64,000 nucleotides of DNA from JANWYT01 sp034437555 (GTDB taxonomy: Bacteria > Chloroflexota > Anaerolineae > Aggregatilineales > Phototrophicaceae): the NCBI GenBank assembly GCA_034437555.1, contig DAOTTQ010000037.1, forward strand, positions 1 through 64,000, read 5' to 3'. This document shows positions 26,072-35,183 of this stretch, piece after piece. A program made the translations under genes and the position numbers. How positions within the stretch are numbered: the stretch's first letter is position 1; each line of letters begins with the position of its first letter. The notes beneath the pieces were generated by a model that ran no database searches, was not told where the DNA came from, and was given only the letters and a program-made list of their open reading frames with translations.

Positions 26072-27601
26072 ATGACCGCGTGGTTCCCACATCCCATCAT
26101 TCACGAAATCAACACAGCCGTTTGGTTACACACGCTTTCCCGCCACTACAAAACAACCATCACGCTTGCCAATGTGCCTGATGAAGTTTTAAAAGAATTA
26201 GCAGATTATCGCATGGATGCCATTTGGCTTATGGGTATTTGGCACAGAGGACAACAAACCCGTGCGAGCGCACTTAACTATATTCACGAATACCGCCCTG
26301 TGCTTCATGACATCAAGCAAGAAGATGTTATTGGTTCAGCCTATGCCATTGGTGGCTATTATGTGGATGAGTCACACGGTGGGCGCGAAGGTTTAGCCAT
26401 CTTTAGGCAACAACTGGGGCAATATAACATCAAATTGGTGCTAGATTATGTCCCTAACCACGTGGGTAAAGACCACGACTGGCTTAAATATCACCCCGAA
26501 TACTTCGTTCAAGGCACACCAGAATTGCTTCGTGCCGATTCTGGTAATTTCTTTAGTGTCACCACCAGCACAGGCGAAGAAATCGTTGTTGCTAATGGGC
26601 GTGACCCCTATTTTCCGGGCTGGGTTGATACAGCACAGTTAAACGCCTTCGATAAAGGCTATCGTCAAGCCGCCATCGGCACATTACTAGACATTGCCTC
26701 ACAAGTGGACGGTATTCGCTGTGATATGGCAATGCTCGTTATGGATGATGTTTTTCATCAAACATGGGGCTGGCGTGGCGTAAAACCCCTAGAAGCCGAC
26801 TTTTGGACACAAGTTATTGGCGCAGTAAAAGCACAATACCCCAACTTTCTCTTTATCGCCGAAACGTACTGGGGTTTAGAATATGCCCTACACCTTGAAG
26901 GCTTTGACTATACCTATGATAAAACGCTTTATGACCGTGTGCTAGAAGGTAACGTAGACGGTTTATACGCACACCTTAGCGCACATCTTAGCTTCTTAAA
27001 GCGCAACATTCGCTTCATCGAAAACCATGATGAACCACGTGCCGCTGCGTCATTGGGTGTTGACCGTAGTCGCCCCGCCGCCGCCCTCATTAGCACGCTA
27101 CCCGGTGGCGTTTTGCTTCATGATGGGCAATTTACGGGGCGTAAAATCAAGCTCCCCGTGCAAATTACGCGCCAACCTAATGAGTACGAATACACCGCCC
27201 TTAAACGCTTTTATGTTGCCCTGCTAGAAGAAGCCAGCCGTGATATTTATCGGCACGGTGAATGGACACTCTTTAAGCGTTCTGCCGCCTGTGCGGGCTG
27301 TACGGGGCATCACAACGTCATTGCCTACGGTTGGCAATGGCACGGTGAATATCGCCTCATTATCCTTAATTTGGCAGGCGTGTGGTCACAAGCCATGATA
27401 GACCTTAGCCCTTGGGATGGTCTTATCAAAGATTATGACATCCAAGCGTATAACGTCATTACGCGCACCTATGCCGATTATTCGGGCAATGATTGGGTGG
27501 GCAACGGCTTAAGTGTAGAGCTTGACCCCTATAACGTGAATATCTTTGACATTCGCCTTACCCCCAAACGAATCGCCAATATGATGAGTTCACAATACTA
27601 A
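26072..27601 (+). CDS. Cytoplasmic alpha-amylase-family (GH13) glycoside hydrolase
   Basis: 509 residues, no signal peptide. The four GH13 regions are readable: region I DYVPNH (125-130), region II GIRCDMA with nucleophile Asp218, region III FIAETYWG with acid/base Glu264, and region IV FIENHDEPR with Asp320. The C-terminal part is a beta-sandwich-like domain. The Cys-rich segment CAGCTGHHN near residue 410 is unusual. Could be an alpha-glucosidase, maltogenic amylase or transferase. The start at ATG 26072 follows AAGGA; an in-frame TTG at 26051 is less likely. Confidence 0.88.
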   Translation: MTAWFPHPIIHEINTAVWLHTLSRHYKTTITLANVPDEVLKELADYRMDAIWLMGIWHRGQQTRASALNYIHEYRPVLHDIKQEDVIGSAYAIGGYYVDESHGGREGLAIFRQQLGQYNIKLVLDYVPNHVGKDHDWLKYHPEYFVQGTPELLRADSGNFFSVTTSTGEEIVVANGRDPYFPGWVDTAQLNAFDKGYRQAAIGTLLDIASQVDGIRCDMAMLVMDDVFHQTWGWRGVKPLEADFWTQVIGAVKAQYPNFLFIAETYWGLEYALHLEGFDYTYDKTLYDRVLEGNVDGLYAHLSAHLSFLKRNIRFIENHDEPRAAASLGVDRSRPAAALISTLPGGVLLHDGQFTGRKIKLPVQITRQPNEYEYTALKRFYVALLEEASRDIYRHGEWTLFKRSAACAGCTGHHNVIAYGWQWHGEYRLIILNLAGVWSQAMIDLSPWDGLIKDYDIQAYNVITRTYADYSGNDWVGNGLSVELDPYNVNIFDIRLTPKRIANMMSSQY

Positions 27602-27631
27602 AAAGTCACCTATGATGATGCAAAACCAATC

Positions 27632-27658
27632 ACACCCCCAAAAACTGGGGGTGTTTTT
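27632..27658 (+). terminator. Terminator after the GH13 gene
   Basis: ACACCCCC (27632-27639) pairs with GGGGGTGT (27647-27654), loop 7 bases, then TTTT. Confidence 0.8.
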
Positions 27659-27743
27659 GCTTTACAAAGGATTGGCACATATCGTACACTTTAACTGTTT
27701 TAACCAAATCGGTCAAACAGATAAAGACCGCAAGGAGGGGCGC

Positions 27744-28676
27744 ATGAGTGCCATTATAGAAACAAAAGGACTAACCAAAGTGTATACGCCAAAGACAGCC
27801 CTTAAAGCTGTGGATGGTCTCGATTTAAGCATCAATAAGGGGGAGATTTTTGGGTTCTTGGGCCCCAATGGAGCGGGTAAAACCACTACCATTCGCCTCA
27901 TTCTCGACCACATTCGCCCCACATCGGGCAGTGTCAGCGTGTTTGGGATGAATAGTCAAACAGACAGCGTAGAGATTCATAAGCGCATTGGGTTTTTGCC
28001 CGCCGAGCTTTCATTGTGGAAAAGCTACACCGCAAAACAAGTGGTGAATTTCTTGGCAAGCACCCGTGAAAACGCGCCTGCAACGGTGAAGGAAGCAAGC
28101 AAGTTAGCAGAACGGCTTGGGCTAGACCTTGGTAAGCGTGTTCGTGATTTTTCAACGGGGAATAAGCGCAAGCTAGGGTTAGTCATTGCCCTGATGCACA
28201 AGCCCGAACTGCTGATCTTGGATGAACCCACCAACGGGCTAGACCCCCTGATGCAACAAGCCTTCAACCAGATAATGCTTGAAATAAAAGCAGAAGGGCG
28301 AACGGTGTTCTTGTCATCGCACATCTTAAGCGAAGTGCAAGCCATTTGTGAGCGCGTTGCCATCATCCGCGACGGACAGTTAAAAGCCGTTGAGCGTGTT
28401 GAAAAACTGATGCACGTTGGCTTTAGAAAAGTATCGCTAACGCTAAAGGATAGCGTATCCAGCGCATGGATAGAGCGAGTGCGCCAAACCGAAGGTGTAA
28501 GCAACATGGTGGTAGACACCAACCGCCTAGAACTACGTAAAACGGGCGAATTTGGCGCACTCTTGCAAGTGCTTGCAGAAGCACCCATCCAAGATTTACT
28601 GGTGACAGAACCCACGCTAGAGGAAATTTTCCTCACGTTTTACGGCAATGACAAAAGCAATAGAAAGGATAATTAA
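27744..28676 (+). CDS. ABC transporter ATP-binding protein
   Basis: 310 residues. Walker A is GPNGAGKTT, the ABC signature is FSTGNKRKLGLV and Walker B is LLILDEPTNGLDP, followed by the H loop (LSSHI). The C-terminal 90 residues are a typical regulatory tail of ABC-2-type exporters. Start ATG 27744 has AAGGAGG upstream; the longer frame from 27612 runs through the preceding terminator. It precedes its permease by one base. Confidence 0.93.
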   Translation: MSAIIETKGLTKVYTPKTALKAVDGLDLSINKGEIFGFLGPNGAGKTTTIRLILDHIRPTSGSVSVFGMNSQTDSVEIHKRIGFLPAELSLWKSYTAKQVVNFLASTRENAPATVKEASKLAERLGLDLGKRVRDFSTGNKRKLGLVIALMHKPELLILDEPTNGLDPLMQQAFNQIMLEIKAEGRTVFLSSHILSEVQAICERVAIIRDGQLKAVERVEKLMHVGFRKVSLTLKDSVSSAWIERVRQTEGVSNMVVDTNRLELRKTGEFGALLQVLAEAPIQDLLVTEPTLEEIFLTFYGNDKSNRKDN

Positions 28677-28677
28677 C

Positions 28678-29478
28678 ATGAGAGGCGCATTTTTCATTGA
28701 AACACTAAGGCAAAACTGGCTTAGTACACTAGGATGGGGCATTGCGCTTGGTGCGCTTGGATTGTTGGTGCTTACTTTTGTTCCCGATATGGAAGTGCTA
28801 CAACGCTATGGAGAACTGCTCAAAACCTTGCCTGCGGGCTTGCTTCAGGCGTTTGGGTTCAACCCCCAAGAGCAATTAACACCCGAAGCCTTTTTAGAGT
28901 CGTTCTTGTTTGCTCGCTTCATCCTGTTTATTGCCATCTTTGGTGTCATTTGTGGACTTGCCGTTACTACCAACGAAGAAGACAACGGCATCATGGAAGT
29001 GGTGCTGTCGCTACCCGTGTCTCGCGCACGCCTGATGCTAGAACGTTTTGGGGCATTTGCATTGCTCACGGTCATTTTGGCACTTCTTATGTTTGGGGGG
29101 TTGTGGATTGGGGCGCAAATGGTATCCATTCCCCTTAACATCACGCGCGTGCTAGAAGGCACGTTGGTACTGATCCCTGTTATCTATGTTGTCATTGGCA
29201 TTACGATGTTGATGGGCGCGGTCATACGGCGTAAAACTGCTGTCATCGCTGTGGTCGCGGGCATCGTGGTCTCTAGTTACTTCCTAGATGCACTTGGCGC
29301 AGCCGTAGCCAACGATACCCTAAAAGCATTGCGTGGTTTCTCGTTTTTCTCGTATGCCGACATCAACAATGTGCTTATCTATGGCACAAACTGGGGTAAT
29401 ATCGTCGTTTTATTGGGTTTAACAGCTCTCCTTGTGGGCAGTGCCATACTTGTTTGGCAACGGCGCGACATCGGCTAA
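28678..29478 (+). CDS. ABC-2-type transporter permease
   Basis: 266 residues with about six transmembrane helices; the large loop after the first helix (QRYGELLKTLPAGLLQAFGF) is typical of ABC-2 exporters. The start is ATG 28678, with AAAGGA upstream. Encoded directly after the ATPase; substrate not predictable (lipid, drug or polysaccharide). Confidence 0.85.
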   Translation: MRGAFFIETLRQNWLSTLGWGIALGALGLLVLTFVPDMEVLQRYGELLKTLPAGLLQAFGFNPQEQLTPEAFLESFLFARFILFIAIFGVICGLAVTTNEEDNGIMEVVLSLPVSRARLMLERFGAFALLTVILALLMFGGLWIGAQMVSIPLNITRVLEGTLVLIPVIYVVIGITMLMGAVIRRKTAVIAVVAGIVVSSYFLDALGAAVANDTLKALRGFSFFSYADINNVLIYGTNWGNIVVLLGLTALLVGSAILVWQRRDIG

Positions 29479-29511
29479 ATCTATCAGCTTAGGCTGTCCA
29501 ATTATCTTAAG

Positions 29512-29543
29512 AACGGATAACTCAAAAGGTCATCCGTTTTTTT
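29512..29543 (+). terminator. Terminator after the first ABC operon
   Basis: AACGGAT (29512-29518) pairs with ATCCGTT (29532-29538), followed by TTTTT. Confidence 0.7.
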
Positions 29544-29670
29544 ACTTGCTAAAATAGAACAATTGGTCTAAAATGATTTCTATTGCCAAACATCCCAAAA
29601 AAATTCGCGCTAAGTTCTCACAATCTTGATACAATGAGAAGGGTTTATAGATAAAACAGGATGTAACAAC

Positions 29671-29883
29671 ATGACAAAGCAGATTCGCATTATTACTTTT
29701 ATCAATGACCGTGAAGGGCGTGAGGACGGCGAGGCACAACTTACGGAATTGGTAAACGAAGGCTGGGAAATTAAATCCTCTGGGGGTGGCACAGGCGCAG
29801 ATATGGTGTGGGGCTTCGTCGTACTTCAAAGAGATGATTATGACGGCTATAATGGCGTAAACAAAGACGACCCCTCTACTTAA
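29671..29883 (+). CDS. DUF4177-like small protein, 70 aa
   Basis: The core LTELVNEGWEIKSSGGG followed by WGFVVLQRD matches the compact DUF4177 pattern (LNELGxEGWELV ... GFVLxR). It is acidic and soluble. It lies 23 bases before the SDR gene and is probably in the same transcript. Function unknown. Confidence 0.7.
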   Translation: MTKQIRIITFINDREGREDGEAQLTELVNEGWEIKSSGGGTGADMVWGFVVLQRDDYDGYNGVNKDDPST

Positions 29884-29906
29884 ATACTGTTATTCAGGAG
29901 ATAACC

Positions 29907-30677
29907 ATGAGCGATTTATTCAACATTTCGGGCAAGGTTGCCATTATTACAGGAGCATCAAGGGGCATTGGGCAAAGTATTGCCGAAGAATTTGCCAAAG
30001 CAGGCGCAAAAGTAGTGCTTGCCAGCCGTAAGCAAGAAGAACTTGATAAAGTAGCACAAAGCATCAAAGAAGCAGGCGGTGATGCCCTTGCAGTAGCGGC
30101 ACACACAGGGCAAAAAGAAACGCTAAAACACTTAGTTGAAAAAACAGTGGCACACTATGGGCGCGTTGATATTTTAGTCAACAACGCCGCCACAAACCCG
30201 CACTTTGGCAACATCCTAGATGCCGAAGACAGCTTGTGGATGAAAACCATAGAAGTGAATGTGATGGGCAATGTGTGGCTATGTCAAGCCGTTGTACCCT
30301 ACATGAAACAAAACGGGGGCGGCAAAATTATCAATATAGCGTCTATTGTAGGCTTAAACCCCGGCGAGTTTCAGGGCATTTACAGCGCAACAAAAGCGGC
30401 TGTCATTAGCTTAACAAAAACGCTCGCAATGGAGCTAGGTCGTGACAACATTCAGGTAAACGCCATTGCACCCGGCTTAGTACAAACCAAATTTGCCCAA
30501 GTGCTATGGGAAAATGACAGCATGATGGAACAAATGATGGCAAAAACGCCTGTTGGGCGCATTGGGCAACCTGTAGATATTGCTTCAATGGCGTTGTGGC
30601 TGGCATCCCCATCCTCTAGCTTTACCACTGGCGCGGTGCTGGTGGCGGATGGGGGCGTAACGCTCGGTTCTTTATAG
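29907..30677 (+). CDS. Short-chain dehydrogenase/reductase
   Basis: 256 residues, classical SDR. The cofactor motif TGASRGIG (15-22), NNAA (about 90-93), the catalytic Ser in INIASIVG and YxxxK in YSATKAA are present, as is the C-terminal VADGGVTLG. No acidic residue follows the glycine motif in the NAD position; ASRKQEE suggests NADPH. Substrate unknown; could be a 3-oxoacyl-ACP reductase-like enzyme. AGGAG precedes the ATG. Confidence 0.93.
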   Translation: MSDLFNISGKVAIITGASRGIGQSIAEEFAKAGAKVVLASRKQEELDKVAQSIKEAGGDALAVAAHTGQKETLKHLVEKTVAHYGRVDILVNNAATNPHFGNILDAEDSLWMKTIEVNVMGNVWLCQAVVPYMKQNGGGKIINIASIVGLNPGEFQGIYSATKAAVISLTKTLAMELGRDNIQVNAIAPGLVQTKFAQVLWENDSMMEQMMAKTPVGRIGQPVDIASMALWLASPSSSFTTGAVLVADGGVTLGSL

Positions 30678-30723
30678 CATCAAAACATTGTTTGGCAGTG
30701 GTGGGCGGTAAGAAAGGCTTAAA

Positions 30724-31323
30724 TTGCACATCGAACTCTATACCTCAAAGACAGTAAAACAGTGCATGAACGACATCACAGAACGCATGGAAGAAAAAGA
30801 ATCAAGGGCGCGCCTGCCAATGGATGGCTGGATTGAAAAAGGCGGCGAGTTTTCGATTGGCGTTCGGGGTAAGGTGCTGTTTATTAATCGTACCACACGG
30901 ATGAAAGGGACTTTTGTTCGGGAGTCTTCGTATACTGCGCTACGTGGCTATGTTAGCGAAGGCGTTCCCCCTGCCCAAATTGGCGTGGTGATGGTGGCAT
31001 TGGTACTCATTGTGGGTGCAATGCTCATTAACGGGCAAGCCTTACTGGCGATCGCTGTGGGGCTAATTGCTGCGGCTGCTTATGTGCCATTGGTGGGTGA
31101 CCATCATAACAGTGTCTACTTGATTAAAGAACTAAAGCGAATTTTGGGCGCAAAAGAGAAGCCCCCTGTGGCAACAGCATCGGCACAAAGCGCAAAAGCC
31201 CCTGCCAAAAAGCCCGCCACTTCTAGCACCACAAAGCCTAAAAGTAACATGTCTACGACAACAGCTACACCTACCAAAAAGCCTGCACCTTCTAGTGCAG
31301 CCCGTAAAACTGCGGTTCGTTAA
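30724..31323 (+). CDS. Membrane protein with Ala/Lys/Pro/Thr-rich tail, 199 aa
   Basis: Residues 1-75 form a soluble beta-rich region. Residues 85-120 contain two transmembrane helices (QIGVVMVALVLIVGAMLI and LLAIAVGLIAAAAYVPLV). From residue 138 the chain is low-complexity with repeated KKPA/TKKPAP units, probably disordered and basic. A TTG start at 30724 is used with AAAGG upstream. It follows the SDR gene by 46 bases. No family recognised. Confidence 0.65.
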   Translation: MHIELYTSKTVKQCMNDITERMEEKESRARLPMDGWIEKGGEFSIGVRGKVLFINRTTRMKGTFVRESSYTALRGYVSEGVPPAQIGVVMVALVLIVGAMLINGQALLAIAVGLIAAAAYVPLVGDHHNSVYLIKELKRILGAKEKPPVATASAQSAKAPAKKPATSSTTKPKSNMSTTTATPTKKPAPSSAARKTAVR

Positions 31324-31343
31324 TCTCATTGCACACGCCACAA

Positions 31344-31380
31344 ACAAAAAAACCACAACAAGATGTTGTGGTTTTTTGTT
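31344..31380. terminator. Bidirectional terminator
   Basis: A stem built from AAAAAACCACAACA and its inverse, with a 3-base loop (31361-31363), and runs of A and T on the two sides. It lies between the plus-strand gene ending at 31323 and the minus-strand phosphatase ending at 31400. Confidence 0.8.
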
Positions 31381-31399
31381 CATCTAGGTGTAAAAACGT

Positions 31400-31882
31400 T
31401 TAGATATTTTGTTGCTGGCGAATGTGTTGTAGCAACGCCACGCTACCTTTTGCCACCAGTTCATAAACGCGCTCATATTCCCCTGTGTAATAGGGGTCTG
31501 GCACTTCATCGGTGTTGACTAGCCCTTGTTCATAGGCTTTCGTCAAAAACAAGCCTGTTCGGGCAATCGTGTTGGGTGTTGCCACGGACAACGCCTGAAT
31601 ATTTTTTAAGTTGCTAAAGTCCATGCCAAACACATAGTGAAAAGACGACATATCACGGGCAATAAGCTGTCTTGCTCTACCGTGATGCACAATGCCCTGA
31701 CGCTTAAGGATGGCTAGTGTTTTAGGATGCGCCGTTTCACCGATGTGATATGACCCTGTTCCCGCTGAATCAGTGGCAATTTGACTTGCTAAACCTGCTT
31801 GCTGAACGTGATGCTTAAAAATAGCCTCTGCCATTGGAGAACGGCAAATATTCCCTAAGCATACCATCAGCACATTAATCAT
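31400..31882 (-). CDS. Low-molecular-weight protein tyrosine phosphatase
   Basis: 160 residues. P-loop VCLGNICRSPMAEA gives nucleophile Cys8 and Arg14; the general acid is in EVPDPYYTG. The enzyme dephosphorylates phosphotyrosine; in bacteria it often opposes tyrosine kinases in exopolysaccharide control, though no such kinase is in view. Start ATG 31882 has GAGG six bases upstream; the frame overlaps the bactofilin stop by 8 bases. Confidence 0.93.
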   Translation of the reverse strand: MINVLMVCLGNICRSPMAEAIFKHHVQQAGLASQIATDSAGTGSYHIGETAHPKTLAILKRQGIVHHGRARQLIARDMSSFHYVFGMDFSNLKNIQALSVATPNTIARTGLFLTKAYEQGLVNTDEVPDPYYTGEYERVYELVAKGSVALLQHIRQQQNI

Positions 31883-32411
31883 GGTCACCCTCTGCGTCCA
31901 CGTCCAGCATGTCGGGTTTGGCGGGCATGGTGTCGGTGTCGTTTACGTCTTTGGGCGTTTCTTGTTTGGGTGCTTCTTCTGCGGTTGCGCTTACAGGGCT
32001 ATTGGCTTGATGCCCCATCATGGTGATTTTACCATCAATAAATGCGCCTTCTTCCATGGTGAGCGCACTGGCGTTAATATCACCCCAAATGCGACCTGTA
32101 CGAAGAAGTTGTACTTTATTGCCTGTAACGTTGCCACGCACCGCCCCCGCAATAGAGATATTGCGCGCGTCTACGTCAGCATTAATGCGGGCAGTTTCGC
32201 CCACAAGCACATTCCCTTTAATATCCAGTGTGCCAGTAAATGTGCCATCAATACGCACATTACCGCTGCTGCTTAGTTTGCCTTCAATTACACAGTTCCC
32301 GCCCAAAACGGTTTCAAAACCGATCGGTTGTGCAGGCACGTTAGGACGAGGGGAAGCTGGCTCTAACACGGAGTTCTCTTCTGTTTGGCGACGACCTGTG
32401 AAGAATGTCAT
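31875..32411 (-). CDS. Bactofilin (polymer-forming cytoskeletal protein)
   Basis: 178 residues. A short disordered N-terminus is followed by a right-handed beta helix (about 30-130) with the short repeats GNVRIDGTFTGTLDIKG and GNVLVGETARI, typical of bactofilins. The C-terminal 45 residues are disordered and acidic. Bactofilins polymerise without nucleotide and organise cell-envelope machinery. Start ATG 32411. It shares an operon with the tyrosine phosphatase. Confidence 0.88.
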   Translation of the reverse strand: MTFFTGRRQTEENSVLEPASPRPNVPAQPIGFETVLGGNCVIEGKLSSSGNVRIDGTFTGTLDIKGNVLVGETARINADVDARNISIAGAVRGNVTGNKVQLLRTGRIWGDINASALTMEEGAFIDGKITMMGHQANSPVSATAEEAPKQETPKDVNDTDTMPAKPDMLDVDAEGDHD

Positions 32412-32566
32412 GTGGCACAATCCTTATTCAAGAAAGACGATACCCCCTCATAATACACCCCTTAATCACCAAGTTCAATTTAAGAATTACAGATAACTAG
32501 CAAAGAAAGCCATTTCGGTCTATATTTAAGCATACTAGAGGAATCCGCGCATGGGAGCATAATCGT

Positions 32567-33577
32567 ATGACCGAAACAGTTTGGAATTTACCACGTATTG
32601 AACTAGGTGCATTATCTAACCTAAAAGAAACTCGCCCCGCCGCCGTTCTTACGGGCAATCGTGCGTGGGGTGCCGTTGGCACACTTTTGGAGCTGCCCAT
32701 TGTGGTACAAGCCGAGCCACACACTTCCGATGTAAACTTTATGAACACACTTGCGGATAGCTTGCCAGAGCATGTTGAAGTTATTTATGGCATTGGGGGC
32801 GGCTTAACCTGCGATGTTGCAAAATATGTGGGCTGGAAAACCCATAAGCCCGTTGTTTTATTACCCACCGCCCTTAGCGTGGACGGCTTTTTTACGGCAC
32901 TTGTAGCGGCACGTCAAGATGGCTCTGTTACTTATTACAACACCGGTCCCGCCGAAAAGGTCTTGGTTGATATTGAAGTTATTGCCAGCGCACCCGCCCA
33001 CATTCGTGGCACGGGCATCGTGGAAATTTTAACCATGACCACAGGCTTATTAGACTGGAAATTTGCTGCTGAGCGCAAGAAGAACACCGCCGCCGAGCGT
33101 TTTCAGTTGTGGGCTGCCAATATTGCCGCAGCCATTGCCCAACAAGCCTATAAAATTGCCGAAGGCGTGGGTGCAGGTCGCCATGAATCGCTTCGCAACT
33201 TATTAGACCTGATTTGCATGGAAGTTCAGCTCACCAATCAACTCGGACACAACCGCCCCCAAGAGGGTAGCGAACAATACTTTGCCTATGCCATTGAACC
33301 TTTAGTTTCACGCGGTCAAAGCGTTCCCTACGCCGACCTTGTGGGACCGGGCATCTTGTTGGCAGCGTCACTTCATAATCAAAACGTAACGCCCATCCGC
33401 GAAACATTAGAATCGGCGGGCGTAAGGCTTGGGCAACTTAAGCGTGATGACATCATCACCACCTTAAAATTATTTCCCGCCTATGCCGTAGAACACGACT
33501 TGCCCTATGGCATCCTGCATGAATATGAAATGACAGACGAAGCCATTCAACAATTGCTTTATAAAACAGGCTTATAA
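32567..33577 (+). CDS. Glycerol-1-phosphate dehydrogenase-like protein with altered metal site
   Basis: 336 residues, matching Fe-ADH/G1PDH (AraM/EgsA) proteins: YGIGGGLTCDVAKYVGW (nucleotide-binding GGG, 77-79) and PTALSVDGFFTA (100-111). In the family, the metal is held by an Asp in GxGD and two His. Here GxGD reads GIVE (150-153), the SxEH region reads GSEQYFAYAIEP (234-245) and the HG motif reads RGQSV (249-253), so all three appear substituted. Either the catalysis differs or the protein has another job. Confidence in fold is high, in function low. Confidence 0.75.
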   Translation: MTETVWNLPRIELGALSNLKETRPAAVLTGNRAWGAVGTLLELPIVVQAEPHTSDVNFMNTLADSLPEHVEVIYGIGGGLTCDVAKYVGWKTHKPVVLLPTALSVDGFFTALVAARQDGSVTYYNTGPAEKVLVDIEVIASAPAHIRGTGIVEILTMTTGLLDWKFAAERKKNTAAERFQLWAANIAAAIAQQAYKIAEGVGAGRHESLRNLLDLICMEVQLTNQLGHNRPQEGSEQYFAYAIEPLVSRGQSVPYADLVGPGILLAASLHNQNVTPIRETLESAGVRLGQLKRDDIITTLKLFPAYAVEHDLPYGILHEYEMTDEAIQQLLYKTGL

Positions 33578-33644
33578 ACACATACGGGGAGCAAAGTTAA
33601 ACTTCGGCATACCCAAACCAGCAAAAATCATGTATTTCTAGTAG

Positions 33645-33675
33645 GGGCAACTTTTAACGAGTTGCCCTTTCTTAT
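33645..33675 (+). terminator. Terminator between the G1PDH-like gene and the phosphomutase
   Basis: GGGCAACT (33645-33652) pairs with AGTTGCCC (33660-33667), followed by TTTCTT. Confidence 0.6.
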
Positions 33676-33721
33676 GTTTATCGGGTTATGCACTTACACT
33701 GTCATCTAAAAGGATTGTTCC

Positions 33722-35158
33722 ATGATTAGCTTCGGGACGGACGGCTGGCGTGCCGTTATCGCAGAAGGTTTTACGTTTGAAAACGTGCGCCTTGTATCGC
33801 AAGCAACCGCAAACGCTATCCTAGAAACACATACCAAAGATACCCCTGCCGAAGTGATCATAGGCTATGATACGCGCTTTTTATCCGACCGCTTCGCCAT
33901 TGAAGTGGCTTGTGTGATGGCTGCCAATAACATTGCTGTTTGGCTATCGCGTTCAGATGTGCCTACACCAGCAGTTTCTTATAACGTGGTACACAAAGGG
34001 GCAAACGCAGGCATTGTCATTACCGCAAGCCATAACCCCCCACGCTACAACGGCTTTAAGCTAAAAGCACACTATGGCGGAAGTGCCACCGTAGAAGACT
34101 CTGAACGCATTGAAAATCACCTCAAGTTGCTTCAGGATAGCCCTAAATCCGTTTTTACAATGGATTATGAGCAAGCCCTGCGTGAGGAAAAAATACGGCG
34201 TTTTGACCCCACTTGGGTATACTATCAGCACCTCAGTGAACTCATTGACCTTGACCGCATTTCGCAGCGAGAACTTAAAGTAGTATGTGATGCCATGTGG
34301 GGCGCAGGACGTGGTGCAATTCCAACCATTTTGTCACGCACAGCCACGCATGTTACCGAAATTAGGGGCGCAATGAACCCCGGCTTTGGCGGTATTCACC
34401 CCGAACCCATCACGCGCTATCTTAAAGAGCTTTCTGTAAGCATTGCGCGGCATGGCGCAGACGTGGGGCTTGCTACGGATGGCGATGCAGACCGCATTGG
34501 CGCAATGGACGCACACGGCAACTTTGTAGACCCTCATCACATTATGGCGTTGTCGTTGCGTCATCTGATTGAGCAAAAAAACCTACGGGGTGACATTGTA
34601 AAAACCATCTCTACTACCGCCATGCTAGACCGTATGGCAGATAAATACGCCCTCAAACTTCACGAAACGCCCGTTGGCTTTAACCACATCGGTGACCTAA
34701 TGATGAAACATGACATTCTCATTGGCGGTGAAGAAAGCGGTGGCATTAGCATTAAGGGGCATATTCCTGAAGGTGACGGTGTGTTGATGGGGCTATTGCT
34801 CTTAGAAGTGATGGCATACGCCAAAGCACCGCTTCACGTTATTATTGCCGACCTGCAAGCCACTTATGGGCCCGCCCTTTATGCCCGTGAAGATGTGAAG
34901 TTGGCAAAGCAAGTTAGCAAGAAGGATATGGTACAACGCCTAAGTGACAGCGCACCCAGCCACCTTAACGGCGAAAGCGTGGTGCGCATTAATACAATGG
35001 ACGGCATCAAATACTATATGTCGGATTACTCTTGGTTGCTCATTCGACCTAGTGGCACAGAACCCGTCTTGCGAATTTATGCCGAAGCCCCCACCCAAGA
35101 AGCGGTCAATAGCCTCTTAAAAGCGGGTGGGGAACTAGGGAACGCCGTTCTTTCATAA
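33722..35158 (+). CDS. Phosphoglucomutase / phosphomannomutase
   Basis: 478 residues, alpha-D-phosphohexomutase superfamily. The phosphoserine loop TASHNPP (about residues 102-108), the metal loop DGDADR (about 254-259), the sugar loop GGEESGG (about 338-344) and the phosphate-binding RPSGTEP (about 441-447) are all present. It interconverts hexose 1- and 6-phosphates, supplying nucleotide-sugar synthesis. AAAGGA precedes the ATG. Confidence 0.94.
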   Translation: MISFGTDGWRAVIAEGFTFENVRLVSQATANAILETHTKDTPAEVIIGYDTRFLSDRFAIEVACVMAANNIAVWLSRSDVPTPAVSYNVVHKGANAGIVITASHNPPRYNGFKLKAHYGGSATVEDSERIENHLKLLQDSPKSVFTMDYEQALREEKIRRFDPTWVYYQHLSELIDLDRISQRELKVVCDAMWGAGRGAIPTILSRTATHVTEIRGAMNPGFGGIHPEPITRYLKELSVSIARHGADVGLATDGDADRIGAMDAHGNFVDPHHIMALSLRHLIEQKNLRGDIVKTISTTAMLDRMADKYALKLHETPVGFNHIGDLMMKHDILIGGEESGGISIKGHIPEGDGVLMGLLLLEVMAYAKAPLHVIIADLQATYGPALYAREDVKLAKQVSKKDMVQRLSDSAPSHLNGESVVRINTMDGIKYYMSDYSWLLIRPSGTEPVLRIYAEAPTQEAVNSLLKAGGELGNAVLS

Positions 35159-35183
35159 GGCATGATGTGCCAAGCATCGGGTG

